NCBI GenBank assembly: GCA_035560935.1
Contig: DATMYQ010000046.1
Location: forward strand, 1 to 28,139
Length of the DNA: 28,139 nucleotides
Direction: 5' to 3'
Source: DATMYQ01 sp035560935
Lineage (GTDB): Bacteria > Bacillota > Negativicutes > Sporomusales > Sporomusaceae
Under the pieces are notes generated by a model. It had not been told where the DNA came from, made no database searches, and was given only the letters and a program-made list of their open reading frames with translations. A program made the translations under genes and the position numbers. Positions 1-8,034 of the stretch are shown here, in pieces (within the stretch, counting starts at the first letter, position 1; each line of letters starts with the position of its first letter).

Positions 1-7
1 GTCTTAT

Positions 8-16
8 ATTATACCA
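8..16 (-). promoter_or_regulatory. Possible extended -10 promoter reading out of the window
   Basis: Read on the minus strand this is TGGTATAAT, an extended -10 hexamer (TGn followed by a perfect TATAAT). No good -35 hexamer lies at 16-18 bases; the best candidate, TGTACT, matches 3 of 6. It follows the last glycosyltransferase gene and would drive a gene beyond the left edge. The same TGGTATAAT string occurs in the stronger promoter at 24318-24346. The rest of bases 1-61 holds no gene and no convincing terminator hairpin. Confidence 0.35.
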
Positions 17-61
17 AATTACGCCAAAAAAGTACATGTGAAACTTACTAACCCTGTGCGC

Positions 62-1072
62 TTAGCGATCCGCGCAAAATAGTTTGCGGCACTTATCAAA
101 TAATAAACTGGCGTTCCAGACGGGAGTCAGTTTTCTTTGCAGTTGCACTGCCGAAAGCCTTACTTTCATTCGCCGTTGACGTCGAATCACCATTAAGCGC
201 GGCCATGCCGTTAAAAAATCCCAATTCGCCCGGCAGTAGCCCCGCCCTTTGCGGTGTTTGAAAACAAAGTAGATAAAAACACCGATTTCTTGTAACAGAT
301 GATGGTGCAAGTAACGCAGAAAGAGCCGCAGAGGCATATTCAACGCCAGCACATACCGGGAGTTACGTAATGAATAATACACTGCCGTGTCACTGAGACG
401 GCCGATGCTGGTACTCACCTTATGATACACAACAGCCTGTGGAACATACAAACACTTCCATCCAGCCAGCTGTGCCCGAAAATTATAGTCTGTATCCTCA
501 TGAATCAAAAAGTAACTTTTCTCAAGAAAACCGATATCATCAATCATTTCCCGCCGAATCATCATCGCCCCACCGCAAGCGCCGAACACATATTCCGGCT
601 GATCAAAGCTTGGCGACCGCAGCCCTTCGCCTCGTTTAAAACCACGGCCAGTGGTGGTGCAGCCGTCTCCCGCACTGTCAATCAGCCCGTTGCCCGCAAC
701 CAGTAATTTGCTGGCGCAGATACCCGTCCGCGAATCTCCATCCATCGCCGCCACCAGGAATTCCAGCCAACGTGGCACACATTCCGTGTCTGGGTTCAAC
801 AACACAATATAATCGCCTGAAGCATGGCGTAGCCCCTCGATGTTGCCCCCGGTAAAGCCGCTGTTTTCTCCTGTCGCAACCAGGATGTCCGGATGATATG
901 GCCGCACCACCGCCAGCGTATCATCCTGAGAATCATTGTCCACTACAATGATTTCAAAGTTGGTAAAGGTTTGTGCTGCCAGCGCCCTAAGACAATCTCC
1001 TATTACCGCCGCACAATTATATGTAACAATAATAATCGATACTTTTCGTCTGTTATTTCCCATTGTTTTCAC
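62..1072 (-). CDS. GT2 family glycosyltransferase, WbbL/rhamnosyltransferase type
   Basis: A 336-residue cytoplasmic glycosyltransferase with a GT-A fold, likely to add one sugar (possibly rhamnose) to a lipid-linked surface glycan. The N-terminal half carries the GT2 pattern: VSIIIVTYN near residues 11-19, VVDNDSQD, then LNPDTE, whose Asp is the metal-binding DXD position. HEDTDYNFR further on is the usual catalytic-base region. The C-terminal 100 residues are basic and aromatic, consistent with membrane association. GTG at 1072 is chosen because AGGAAG lies seven bases upstream; ATG at 1063 is the alternative. It is the last gene seen in the cluster, 16 bases after the upstream GT2 gene, in the AT-rich end. 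The sugar specificity is not determined by the sequence. Confidence 0.85.
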   Translation of the reverse strand: MKTMGNNRRKVSIIIVTYNCAAVIGDCLRALAAQTFTNFEIIVVDNDSQDDTLAVVRPYHPDILVATGENSGFTGGNIEGLRHASGDYIVLLNPDTECVPRWLEFLVAAMDGDSRTGICASKLLVAGNGLIDSAGDGCTTTGRGFKRGEGLRSPSFDQPEYVFGACGGAMMIRREMIDDIGFLEKSYFLIHEDTDYNFRAQLAGWKCLYVPQAVVYHKVSTSIGRLSDTAVYYSLRNSRYVLALNMPLRLFLRYLHHHLLQEIGVFIYFVFKHRKGRGYCRANWDFLTAWPRLMVIRRQRRMKVRLSAVQLQRKLTPVWNASLLFDKCRKLFCADR

Positions 1073-1088
1073 ATATACACTTCCTGTT

Positions 1089-2012
1089 TCAGTGCCAATA
1101 ATTCTTATTCATACTAAGCCAGCGTTTCCAACGTACAGGCAGCCAGCTTTCCATTTTTCCCAATCGGAAGGCAAGCAATTTCAGGCCCGTGCGCATCAAT
1201 GCCGCCGGAATCAGGTGTTTACCCTGTTGCTGCCACAAATAGCGCATTTCCGAAAAAACAAACCGTAACCCTTCCCCTTCCGCCGGTCCAAAAGTTTGCC
1301 GCAACCAATCCTCTCGCGACTGAAAAACACCAATGTCAAAATAACGGCGAAATTCTTCACTGCAACTGTAATCGTGGGAATGGTACACCCGGGAATCGGC
1401 ACAATAGTATACCGACCAGCCCTGGAGAAGCATTTTCCCCGCCAGACACATATCTTCACTTAAAATGGTATTATCGGGGAACCCGCCCACTCCATGCAGC
1501 GCACTCACCCGATATACAGCAAACGAGTTGGATATGAATGCAGTCTTGATTCCCCATCGCGAAGCATCCTGCAGTGTTTTTCGGCTACTGACCTCTGGAT
1601 AGTTGAACAATCGGGCATGCGAGCCCAGTTTGCCGCTGTTTTGGCGTGGCAATTGCCGGCCATAGGCGGCGCCTACCTGCTCATCATTCAAACAATCCAT
1701 CAGTCGCGCCAAACTATAATCATCGGCAAAACAAGCATCTTGGGTCATAAATACAACGCTGTCAATTTCCTTATACGCCTGGCAAATTCTTTCGATCACC
1801 ATTTGCCGCGTACCACCATGATTGAACTCACATTGTTTAATAGGGATAACTTCAAAAAGATGCCGCGCCGCCAATATGCCTGTCTGGTCCGTCGACTGCG
1901 AGTCTACGATGATTCGATACTGCGGCTGCAGCGTTTGCGTCTCCAACGACTGAAACAATTGCGGCAAAGTTGCTGCTCCATTCAACGTTGGAATAATCAG
2001 TGCCACTTTCAA
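1089..2012 (-). CDS. GT2 family glycosyltransferase, probable rhamnosyltransferase
   Basis: A 307-residue GT2 enzyme. It opens with VALIIPTLNG, has VDSQSTD in the nucleotide-binding region and EFNHGGTR near residues 82-89, a motif typical of dTDP-rhamnosyltransferases. TQDA is the DXD-like site and LSEDMCLAGK the catalytic-base region. The tail, ending in SMNKNYW, also fits that family. Expected role: transfer of a deoxyhexose to the growing undecaprenyl-linked unit started by WbaP, whose gene lies 37 bases upstream. The start is uncertain: TTG at 2012 fits the family N-terminus but has only a weak purine-rich site; GTG at 2006 is the alternative. No rml genes for dTDP-rhamnose are in the window, so rhamnose is inferred from family resemblance only. 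Confidence 0.83.
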   Translation of the reverse strand: MKVALIIPTLNGAATLPQLFQSLETQTLQPQYRIIVDSQSTDQTGILAARHLFEVIPIKQCEFNHGGTRQMVIERICQAYKEIDSVVFMTQDACFADDYSLARLMDCLNDEQVGAAYGRQLPRQNSGKLGSHARLFNYPEVSSRKTLQDASRWGIKTAFISNSFAVYRVSALHGVGGFPDNTILSEDMCLAGKMLLQGWSVYYCADSRVYHSHDYSCSEEFRRYFDIGVFQSREDWLRQTFGPAEGEGLRFVFSEMRYLWQQQGKHLIPAALMRTGLKLLAFRLGKMESWLPVRWKRWLSMNKNYWH

Positions 2013-2048
2013 TTCTCTTCAAACCTCATTCCATTTCCTTGCCGCCAC

Positions 2049-3542
2049 TTAATAGGCGCCACCTTTTTTCGTCACCACTTTAATTGTACGAAACAATAAA
2101 ATTAAATCCAGCCAGACCGACCAGTTACGCACATACCAGCAATCAAGCGCCAATCGTCCTTCAAAACTGATCTCATTACGTCCGCTCACTTGCCATAGAC
2201 CGGTAATTCCCGGGCTGGTGCAAAGAATTGTTTCCACATAGTACCCCATACGCTCTTTCTCTCGCGGCAGATAAGGCCGGGGACCCACCAAGCTCATTTC
2301 TCCTTTCAATACGTTAATGATCTGGGGTAATTCATCCAGGCTGTATTTGCGCAGAAAGGCTCCATAGCGGGTAACACGGGGATCATAGGTCTTTAGCTTG
2401 GCAAACTCATTCCATTCCGACAAAGCTTCCGAATTAGTGCTTAAATATTGTTCAAGAATCTCATCGCTATTGGCATGCATAGTGCGAAATTTATAACAAT
2501 CAAACGGCACACCCTTTTTGCCCATGCGCTTAGCAACAAAAACAGGTGACCCCGGAGAATCCAATCGGATCAGCAGCACAATCAGTGTCAGTAGTGGAAA
2601 AATCACCACCAGTCCCACCAGGCTGAAAACAATGTCAAACACTCTTTTTACGGCCAAACTGTAGCCGTTGGAAAGATTATTTTTAATCGTTAGCAGAACC
2701 GTTTTTTCGTTGAATAAAGTTTCCACTCCAATGTCGCCGACGGGAATGCCAAACAGATCCGGAATAAAGGTGATGTTATTCACATACGGTTGTAGGCGAT
2801 ACACCAAATTGACCAAACTTTCGCGTGGCAAGCCCGGAGCCGCGATAATCACATCTTTAACTCCTGAACAGTAGATCGCCTGCTCCGCGTCGGCAAAAGT
2901 TCCCAGAACTGGTATGTTGTCGAACACGTCCGGCAACGCGTTTTTATCTTCGATCAACCCGACAACCTTATAACCTACGCCCGCATCCTGGGCAAAAGCT
3001 CCCAGCAGCATCTCCGCCGTTTTCCCGGCACCGACGATCACAGCAGGTATTTGCCATATATTGGCGGCAATCATTGCTTTTTTTACAAAATATCGGCCTA
3101 ACGCCAAAAAAACAAAACAAAACAGCCAAACCAATGCCATGTAAATCCGCGACAATTGCTTCACTGTTTCCGTAAAGTACATTACCATCAAAATGATTAA
3201 AATTGCGTATAAGCTAACTTTAAAGATTTTTTCCGTCTGCTGCCATAACGGCATCCGTCGGACATACAAGCCATCAAAATTCATAAAAAAGATGACGGCC
3301 AGAGGGATAACGACTATTTCATAGATGCCAAGCGGACTTTGCATAAACGGCTTGGTAAAAAAAATTGCCGGTATCACGTATTCCCTCAAGGTGTACGCCA
3401 TCCAAATCGCCGCAACGACAGCAATGTAATCCGTCACCAATAAAATGGCCAGCACCGCCGAACGCTTTAGTTGAATGTGAAGGGAAGATGTCAGATTCAA
3501 CGGCCGCTCCCAAGTATTGACATGCATTTTTCCTTCAGCCAT
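2049..3542 (-). CDS. wbaP: Undecaprenyl-phosphate hexose phosphotransferase (WbaP/RfbP family)
   Basis: A 497-residue polytopic membrane enzyme that transfers a hexose 1-phosphate (galactose in characterised WbaP) from a UDP-sugar to undecaprenyl phosphate, starting a polysaccharide repeat unit. Four membrane segments lie within roughly residues 28-148, followed by a Rossmann-like domain with VGAGKTAE near 171. The C-terminal bacterial sugar-transferase domain starts with a hydrophobic re-entrant segment near 300. Signature motifs are YKFRTM (~350), LDELPQ (~402), VGPRP (~419) and PGITGLWQVSGR (~444). The ATG at 3542 is chosen because GGGGAG lies nine bases upstream; an upstream TTG at 3578 would add 12 unlikely residues. 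It follows a 146-base gap holding a foldable leader. Its place at the start of the AT-rich glycosyltransferase block fits an initiating enzyme. Confidence 0.92.
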   Translation of the reverse strand: MAEGKMHVNTWERPLNLTSSLHIQLKRSAVLAILLVTDYIAVVAAIWMAYTLREYVIPAIFFTKPFMQSPLGIYEIVVIPLAVIFFMNFDGLYVRRMPLWQQTEKIFKVSLYAILIILMVMYFTETVKQLSRIYMALVWLFCFVFLALGRYFVKKAMIAANIWQIPAVIVGAGKTAEMLLGAFAQDAGVGYKVVGLIEDKNALPDVFDNIPVLGTFADAEQAIYCSGVKDVIIAAPGLPRESLVNLVYRLQPYVNNITFIPDLFGIPVGDIGVETLFNEKTVLLTIKNNLSNGYSLAVKRVFDIVFSLVGLVVIFPLLTLIVLLIRLDSPGSPVFVAKRMGKKGVPFDCYKFRTMHANSDEILEQYLSTNSEALSEWNEFAKLKTYDPRVTRYGAFLRKYSLDELPQIINVLKGEMSLVGPRPYLPREKERMGYYVETILCTSPGITGLWQVSGRNEISFEGRLALDCWYVRNWSVWLDLILLFRTIKVVTKKGGAY

Positions 3543-3573
3543 AATATAAAACTCCCCGCATATCGGTTTTTTG

Positions 3574-3686
3574 GGCAAATGATGTCTGAATGACTATATT
3601 CGCGGAAATCGTCAAATATCCTGCCGGCCCTCAGTAGTAACCCATGAACTGTCGCCAAGTCCCGCAAAGCTACTGTCTCTTTTGCC
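3574..3686 (-). other. Putative structured leader RNA upstream of wbaP
   Basis: The gap between the ligase-like gene and wbaP is rich in complementary segments on the transcribed strand. GGCAAA (3681-3686) can pair with TTTGCC (3574-3579) to close the element. TTTGCGGGA (3660-3668) can pair with TTCCGCGAA (3599-3607) over nine base pairs, two of them G-U. Inside that, TTGGC/GCCGG and CAGT/ACTG can nest. CAGTAG (3670-3675) and CTACTG (3632-3637) offer a competing six-pair helix that crosses the nine-pair stem. No known riboswitch class was recognised, and no good promoter or terminator. Folding was done by eye, and an intergenic repeat is an alternative. Confidence 0.4.
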
Positions 3687-3688
3687 TA

Positions 3689-4903
3689 CTAAATTGGTTG
3701 CTTATCACACTGCAGATTGCGAGCAGCTTCCGCCAAACCCAATAAAAGCCAAAAGAGCCGCATCACGATTACCTGATCAAAAAAATAGTCTACTACACCC
3801 GCAAACAAAAAACTGACTGTCCCTAAAAAAACTACAGAAAACAGTTGTCCCGGCAATTGACCATGATAACTAACAGCTTGTTCCCAAGACCGCTTCAGAA
3901 TTTGATAAAACAGGTACAAAAATGCTGTTAATCCGATAATTCCCGTTTCCACTAACTGATGCAGAAAAATATTGTGTGCATGAAAATGTTGCCGTTCCAG
4001 ACTCTCCGGCAAAATATAACGACTGTTGTATATTTCATTAAAACTATCAATTCCGATACCGAAAAACGGAAAGTCACCAATCATGTGCAAACAGCTCTGC
4101 CAGACCAGCACGCGCTGCCAGTTGGCAATAAATTGAGGATCCGTGAGGGTTGCTGCCCGTTCACGCACGCCAGGAAGAAACAAAACCAGTAAACCCATAA
4201 TAAAAATAATTGCCAAGGAAGCCAATAAATGTTTGCGATTATGATGAAAAGATATGCCACCTTGCAGCAGCAATGCCAAACCAATAGCCACCCAGGCTCC
4301 TCTGGACCCATTGAAAGCCAGTGCTACCAAAGTTGTGACCAGCATCGCGATACATACTTTTCGCCATCCTTTGCTAATGCCTGCACCGCCCATGGCCCCA
4401 ACAAAGAGTCCGGGAACAATAATTGTCGCCATCGCGCCAAAAAAGTGTGGCATATAACGAAACACCTGGGCCCGAAAGTCGCCGTGAACACCTTTCCAAA
4501 GGATGTCCGCATCGGCAATCAGCACAGATACTAACAGGCAGGCAATAATAACTCCCAGTTGTCGCCGGGTTTTGATGAAACCGGCTAACAAAAAAAACGG
4601 TATCACCGGCAACAGGTAATTAAAATACAGTTTACTGACACTCGGTAATGGATGCAGAGATCTCAGGCTTTCCACTGCCAGCACCAGAAAAAAAATCAGT
4701 AACCCGCCGATGAGCCCCCGGTCAACGCGCAAAGTAAACGGGTTTATCACATAGCGCACCACAGCCAGAGTTCCGGCCAAGTACAATCCATTTCTTGCGC
4801 CAATATACGAAATGGCGCTGCACAAGGCAAAAAAAACCAACCCGATAAAAATGCCCCTATCCAGCGTTTTCGTTGCCCATTGAAATTTAAAATCCAATTT
4901 CAT
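3689..4903 (-). CDS. O-antigen ligase/polymerase family membrane protein (Wzy_C domain)
   Basis: A 404-residue protein of about ten to twelve membrane helices. It belongs to the family that either joins undecaprenyl-linked glycan to lipid A-core (WaaL) or polymerises repeat units (Wzy), acting on the outer face of the inner membrane. Family features seen are NGSRGAW near residues 198-204, a large periplasmic loop containing WQR, and HAHNIFLHQLVETG beginning near residue 308, with His and Asn positions conserved in ligases. ATG at 4903 is preferred because AGGTGA lies five bases upstream; ATG at 4918 would overlap the previous gene. As the only such gene in the window, it cannot be assigned as ligase or polymerase from sequence alone. 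Confidence 0.82.
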   Translation of the reverse strand: MKLDFKFQWATKTLDRGIFIGLVFFALCSAISYIGARNGLYLAGTLAVVRYVINPFTLRVDRGLIGGLLIFFLVLAVESLRSLHPLPSVSKLYFNYLLPVIPFFLLAGFIKTRRQLGVIIACLLVSVLIADADILWKGVHGDFRAQVFRYMPHFFGAMATIIVPGLFVGAMGGAGISKGWRKVCIAMLVTTLVALAFNGSRGAWVAIGLALLLQGGISFHHNRKHLLASLAIIFIMGLLVLFLPGVRERAATLTDPQFIANWQRVLVWQSCLHMIGDFPFFGIGIDSFNEIYNSRYILPESLERQHFHAHNIFLHQLVETGIIGLTAFLYLFYQILKRSWEQAVSYHGQLPGQLFSVVFLGTVSFLFAGVVDYFFDQVIVMRLFWLLLGLAEAARNLQCDKQPI

Positions 4904-4908
4904 CCACT

Positions 4909-6027
4909 TCACCTGCATAACGTTTCCAGTTTGTTTATAATAAGCTGCCAATCAAAGAGCGGTCTGGCGGCGCAAATAATGTCCCGCGGATTGCGCAACT
5001 GCAATTCCCAATATTTCATCTCCGTTGCCAATGCAGAAACAGTGGCTACTGCCGTCCACCCATCGGCCACAGTTCCTAATAATCCGCCAGCGGTTAAAGT
5101 TGCCATAGCAGTGGGCGTGCAAACCAGACTGCACCCCCGGCTGAGAGCTTCTGCTCCTACCAAGGCAAAACTCTCCCACCGCGACGTGCTCAGTAGTATC
5201 TTACAACTTTCCATCTGTTTTATTACGTTGCTATGCTCCATCGGTCCCATCAATGTAATCCGATTGCGCACCATACTATCTAACCGGTCATACATTTCAC
5301 CCAGTTGTCGGTCGTAGCTGCCAACAATCATAAAATTCCAAGCAGGATGAGTCCTTGCAATGCCATCAATAGTTTTTATAAGTAATTCGGGATGCTTTGT
5401 TGGCAGATCTTCCCACCGTCCCACAGCAATCACCGTGTTTTTTTTAGGTCCAGGCTCCACCACTTCCGAAAAAAACGCTCCGTTGGGAATCAACAATACG
5501 GTCTCCCGAAAATCGGGAAACGCCCGGCTAAATGCCTGATAGGCCATACTGGTTTCAACTATGATATAATCTGCCTCTGGCAATCCTCTTTTTTCCGCCC
5601 ACTGCCGCAACCCCCAGGGAGTCATCCTCAACCAGTGACGCAACAGCGGCTTGACCCCTACATCCACGCTGCGCAAAACAGGCGGCATTTCTGGAGAAAA
5701 AGGATTGTAAATTTTTCGTAGCAAATGACCATCCGTATCCGTTTTGATGATTACCCGGTGACCACCGGCCTTCGCCCGGCGAATCAACGGCAGATATATT
5801 TTTCCACCATGATAGATCAGGATAATGGCCGGCTGCGTCGGCAACCAGTCCCCCTGACATATTTCCGTCTCGTTGATCATACGACAAGTAGGATCCAGGT
5901 TCTCACCTGTGCAAAGTATAACAACCCGCCGTCGTTGCCGTAACATAGTGGCAATGACGCCGGGGTCTTTCGTGGCATGAATTTTTTCATCATATTGGGG
6001 AAAAACGATATACAGATCTTTTGCCAC
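4909..6027 (-). CDS. GT4 family glycosyltransferase
   Basis: A 372-residue GT-B fold glycosyltransferase. The C-terminal half has VIAVGRWEDLPTKHPELL followed by FMIVGSYDRQ and ESFALVGAEALSRG, the E-x7-E signature of retaining GT4 enzymes. The N-terminal half is less recognisable. GTG at 6027 is chosen because a strong AGGGGGG site sits just upstream and the protein then begins with a beta-strand (DLYIVFP), as expected for the first Rossmann unit. In-frame starts further up (ATG 6078, GTG 6114) would add an uncharacteristic leader overlapping the previous gene. Donor and acceptor are unknown. Position suggests a role in the outer core or repeat unit. Confidence 0.78.
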   Translation of the reverse strand: MAKDLYIVFPQYDEKIHATKDPGVIATMLRQRRRVVILCTGENLDPTCRMINETEICQGDWLPTQPAIILIYHGGKIYLPLIRRAKAGGHRVIIKTDTDGHLLRKIYNPFSPEMPPVLRSVDVGVKPLLRHWLRMTPWGLRQWAEKRGLPEADYIIVETSMAYQAFSRAFPDFRETVLLIPNGAFFSEVVEPGPKKNTVIAVGRWEDLPTKHPELLIKTIDGIARTHPAWNFMIVGSYDRQLGEMYDRLDSMVRNRITLMGPMEHSNVIKQMESCKILLSTSRWESFALVGAEALSRGCSLVCTPTAMATLTAGGLLGTVADGWTAVATVSALATEMKYWELQLRNPRDIICAARPLFDWQLIINKLETLCR

Positions 6028-6097
6028 ACGATCCCCCCTGGCTGCGCCATTATGGTTGAGACTAAACCTAGAAACCATTCTACCACAAATTACCCGC

Positions 6098-7126
6098 CTA
6101 GGGAAATTGTCCACCGTTAAAAAGTTGTTTCACACACTCCTGCATCGAATATTTTTCACTAACTGCCGCCAGCCCCTGCCGGGCAACAACTTCCCGCTCT
6201 GCATCGTGATTCAAAAAATAATCCAGTTTTTCCAATAGCTCTTCCTCATGATGGTAAACGGACAAATCCTGATTAAGCCGCAACAATTGCCCCAACAACG
6301 GTTTTTGATCTACTAATTGAAAGGAACCTGTAGCCAGGATTTCGAAAGTGCGTGGGTTAACACCCTCGTGTTCTGGGATATGGATATTCAGGCAAACTTT
6401 AGTTCTGCGATAAACAGAAGCTACCGCTGCCGGCAATAAAAAGTGATTGTGCACATAATGATGCAACACCCCGTTTCGCCGAACAAAACGCATCTTCTTC
6501 CAAAAATAACGGTCATCCCAGCATTGCCCATAGACCGCCAACGAGCGCCCTGTCCGTGCTGCATAATCAGCCACCAGACGCAGTATTCCCAGACGCCGGG
6601 CCACGGGTACGCCAACAAAGGCGATATCCTGGTCGCGTCGGATATCATCGGGAAAATACACGCGGGAATCGTATCCTACCGGGCAGTAACCGCAGGTCAA
6701 TCCATATTTCTTTTGTAGATATTCCTGGTCCCGGTATTCAAAAGAAAAAATTCCGTGATAATAACGAAGGTTTGTTTCATTACCGGGCATGCGGCAAATG
6801 CTGTCCAACAGCCACAACAATAAGCGACTGCCGCCAGAGAGGAAAACTTCCAGTGTCTCCGTGAACAGCCGATCGCCATTCAAAACCAGACAAACATCCG
6901 GCGAAAAAGCTTGATAGGCAGTAATCAGCCGACGATTCCATTCCCGATAATAGTCATGTTCTGCTCCCTTAAGTCCCCACTTATGCAGTTTACGGGTCAG
7001 GTATGACGCTTCACCCCAGAAATCACCGCAAAGCTGTTGGACGACTTGATGCCCCTGTTCCTCCAATGCCCAAGTCACGCTACCGGTATAGTTGAAATAA
7101 TCCGGCCCGATCACCAAGACTTTCAT
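6098..7126 (-). CDS. CgeB-like glycosyltransferase (DUF3880 / Glyco_trans_1_2)
   Basis: A 342-residue protein resembling the CgeB family of GT-B glycosyltransferases. Known members glycosylate the spore crust (Bacillus CgeB) or occur in polysaccharide clusters. The start MKVLVIGPDYF begins a Rossmann fold; DICFVGV-like and LAVYG strands open the second domain. The segment around CLNIHIPEHEGVNPRTFEI, followed by LATGSFQLVDQ, is the nucleotide-sugar-binding end typical of Glyco_trans_1_2. The ATG overlaps the stop of the upstream GT2 gene in an ATGA arrangement with AGGAGTG eight bases upstream, indicating translational coupling. Base composition is intermediate between the GC-rich upstream and AT-rich downstream genes. 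The substrate is unknown; a surface-glycan role is inferred from context. Confidence 0.75.
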   Translation of the reverse strand: MKVLVIGPDYFNYTGSVTWALEEQGHQVVQQLCGDFWGEASYLTRKLHKWGLKGAEHDYYREWNRRLITAYQAFSPDVCLVLNGDRLFTETLEVFLSGGSRLLLWLLDSICRMPGNETNLRYYHGIFSFEYRDQEYLQKKYGLTCGYCPVGYDSRVYFPDDIRRDQDIAFVGVPVARRLGILRLVADYAARTGRSLAVYGQCWDDRYFWKKMRFVRRNGVLHHYVHNHFLLPAAVASVYRRTKVCLNIHIPEHEGVNPRTFEILATGSFQLVDQKPLLGQLLRLNQDLSVYHHEEELLEKLDYFLNHDAEREVVARQGLAAVSEKYSMQECVKQLFNGGQFP

Positions 7127-8034
7127 TTTAATCCACTCCTGCCAGTAAAAAAATCCCCGATATCCACTAAAGGACCGTAGAGTATACCAGCGGTTTGACA
7201 GAGCCGCAGCCACCGCGACACCATCTTTCGTGGGCGCCCGCTAAGCACCGCTACCACCAGTGCCATGGCGTCCAGCAGGGGTTTCAATAGCCGCCGCAGT
7301 ACCACACTGCGCCCTTTACGCCGGTATTCGGTCAATCCTTCATAAAAAAAGCGACGCATAAAATAACACAGCGTCACCCGTTCCCGGGGAATAAAATGAT
7401 ATACAGCAGCCTCGGGAGAATAGGCCGCCCGGTAGCCCCGGTCATAGAGCTGGCAAACGAAATCCGTGTCCTCTCCCGCCAGCAGGCTCTTCCCGCTGCG
7501 CCCCAGACCGGTATTGAAAAGAACGCCTTCCAGGGCGGAGCGACGGAATAAGGAATTGCCGGTGCCCAGATTTTCCCGCGAGGTCAACACCCGGTATTGC
7601 CGATACTTTTCTTCGCCGGGAACGGTGTGCACGGTATCTTCCAGCCAGGCCGGCGGTTCCTGTTCATACACGGGGTACACCGGACCGGTCACGGCCGCCA
7701 CGGCGGCGTCCAGATCGAACGCCCGCAAGGCTCCCTGCACCCAACCGGAAACTACGGTTTCATCATCATCAATAAAGCCGGCGAATTCACCCCGGCAGGC
7801 AGCCAGGCCGGTGTTACGGGCGTACGCCACGCCGGGCCGGTCTTCCCGAAAATAACGCACCGGATACTGCTGAGCCACCGTTGCCGTATCATCGGTGCTC
7901 CGGTTATCGACAACAATAATTTCCAGCGGCTGATACTCCAGCCGCAGCAGGCTGTCCAGGGTTTTTGCCAAGCCCGCGCTGCGGTTATAAGTGCAGACTA
8001 TGATGGATACTAACGCTCCAGTGTTTTCTTGCAT
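7123..8034 (-). CDS. GT2 family glycosyltransferase
   Basis: A 303-residue inverting GT2 enzyme. VSIIVCTYNRS opens the GT-A fold; VVDNRSTDDT and FIDDDET (DXD metal site) follow, then TGNSLFRR and GEDTDFVCQL, which holds the catalytic acid. The C-terminus is basic with a hydrophobic stretch (MALVVAVLSG), suggesting peripheral membrane attachment. ATG at 8034 is used; it lies inside the last codons of the upstream GT9 gene (25-base overlap), so the two are probably translationally coupled. This is the last strongly GC-rich gene before composition falls towards the left end. It probably extends the core or outer glycan; acceptor unknown. Confidence 0.83.
   Translation of the reverse strand: MQENTGALVSIIVCTYNRSAGLAKTLDSLLRLEYQPLEIIVVDNRSTDDTATVAQQYPVRYFREDRPGVAYARNTGLAACRGEFAGFIDDDETVVSGWVQGALRAFDLDAAVAAVTGPVYPVYEQEPPAWLEDTVHTVPGEEKYRQYRVLTSRENLGTGNSLFRRSALEGVLFNTGLGRSGKSLLAGEDTDFVCQLYDRGYRAAYSPEAAVYHFIPRERVTLCYFMRRFFYEGLTEYRRKGRSVVLRRLLKPLLDAMALVVAVLSGRPRKMVSRWLRLCQTAGILYGPLVDIGDFFTGRSGLK

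Noticed and set aside
1..61. Terminator after the last glycosyltransferase gene
   Set aside because: A T6 run exists, but only a four-pair stem (AAGT/ACTT) could precede it, which is too weak to call.
3574..3686. c-di-GMP-I (GEMM) riboswitch before wbaP
   Set aside because: GGCAAA and a GGGAC segment are superficially similar, but the GNRA tetraloop hairpin, the GCAAAGCC block and the receptor helix are not in place.
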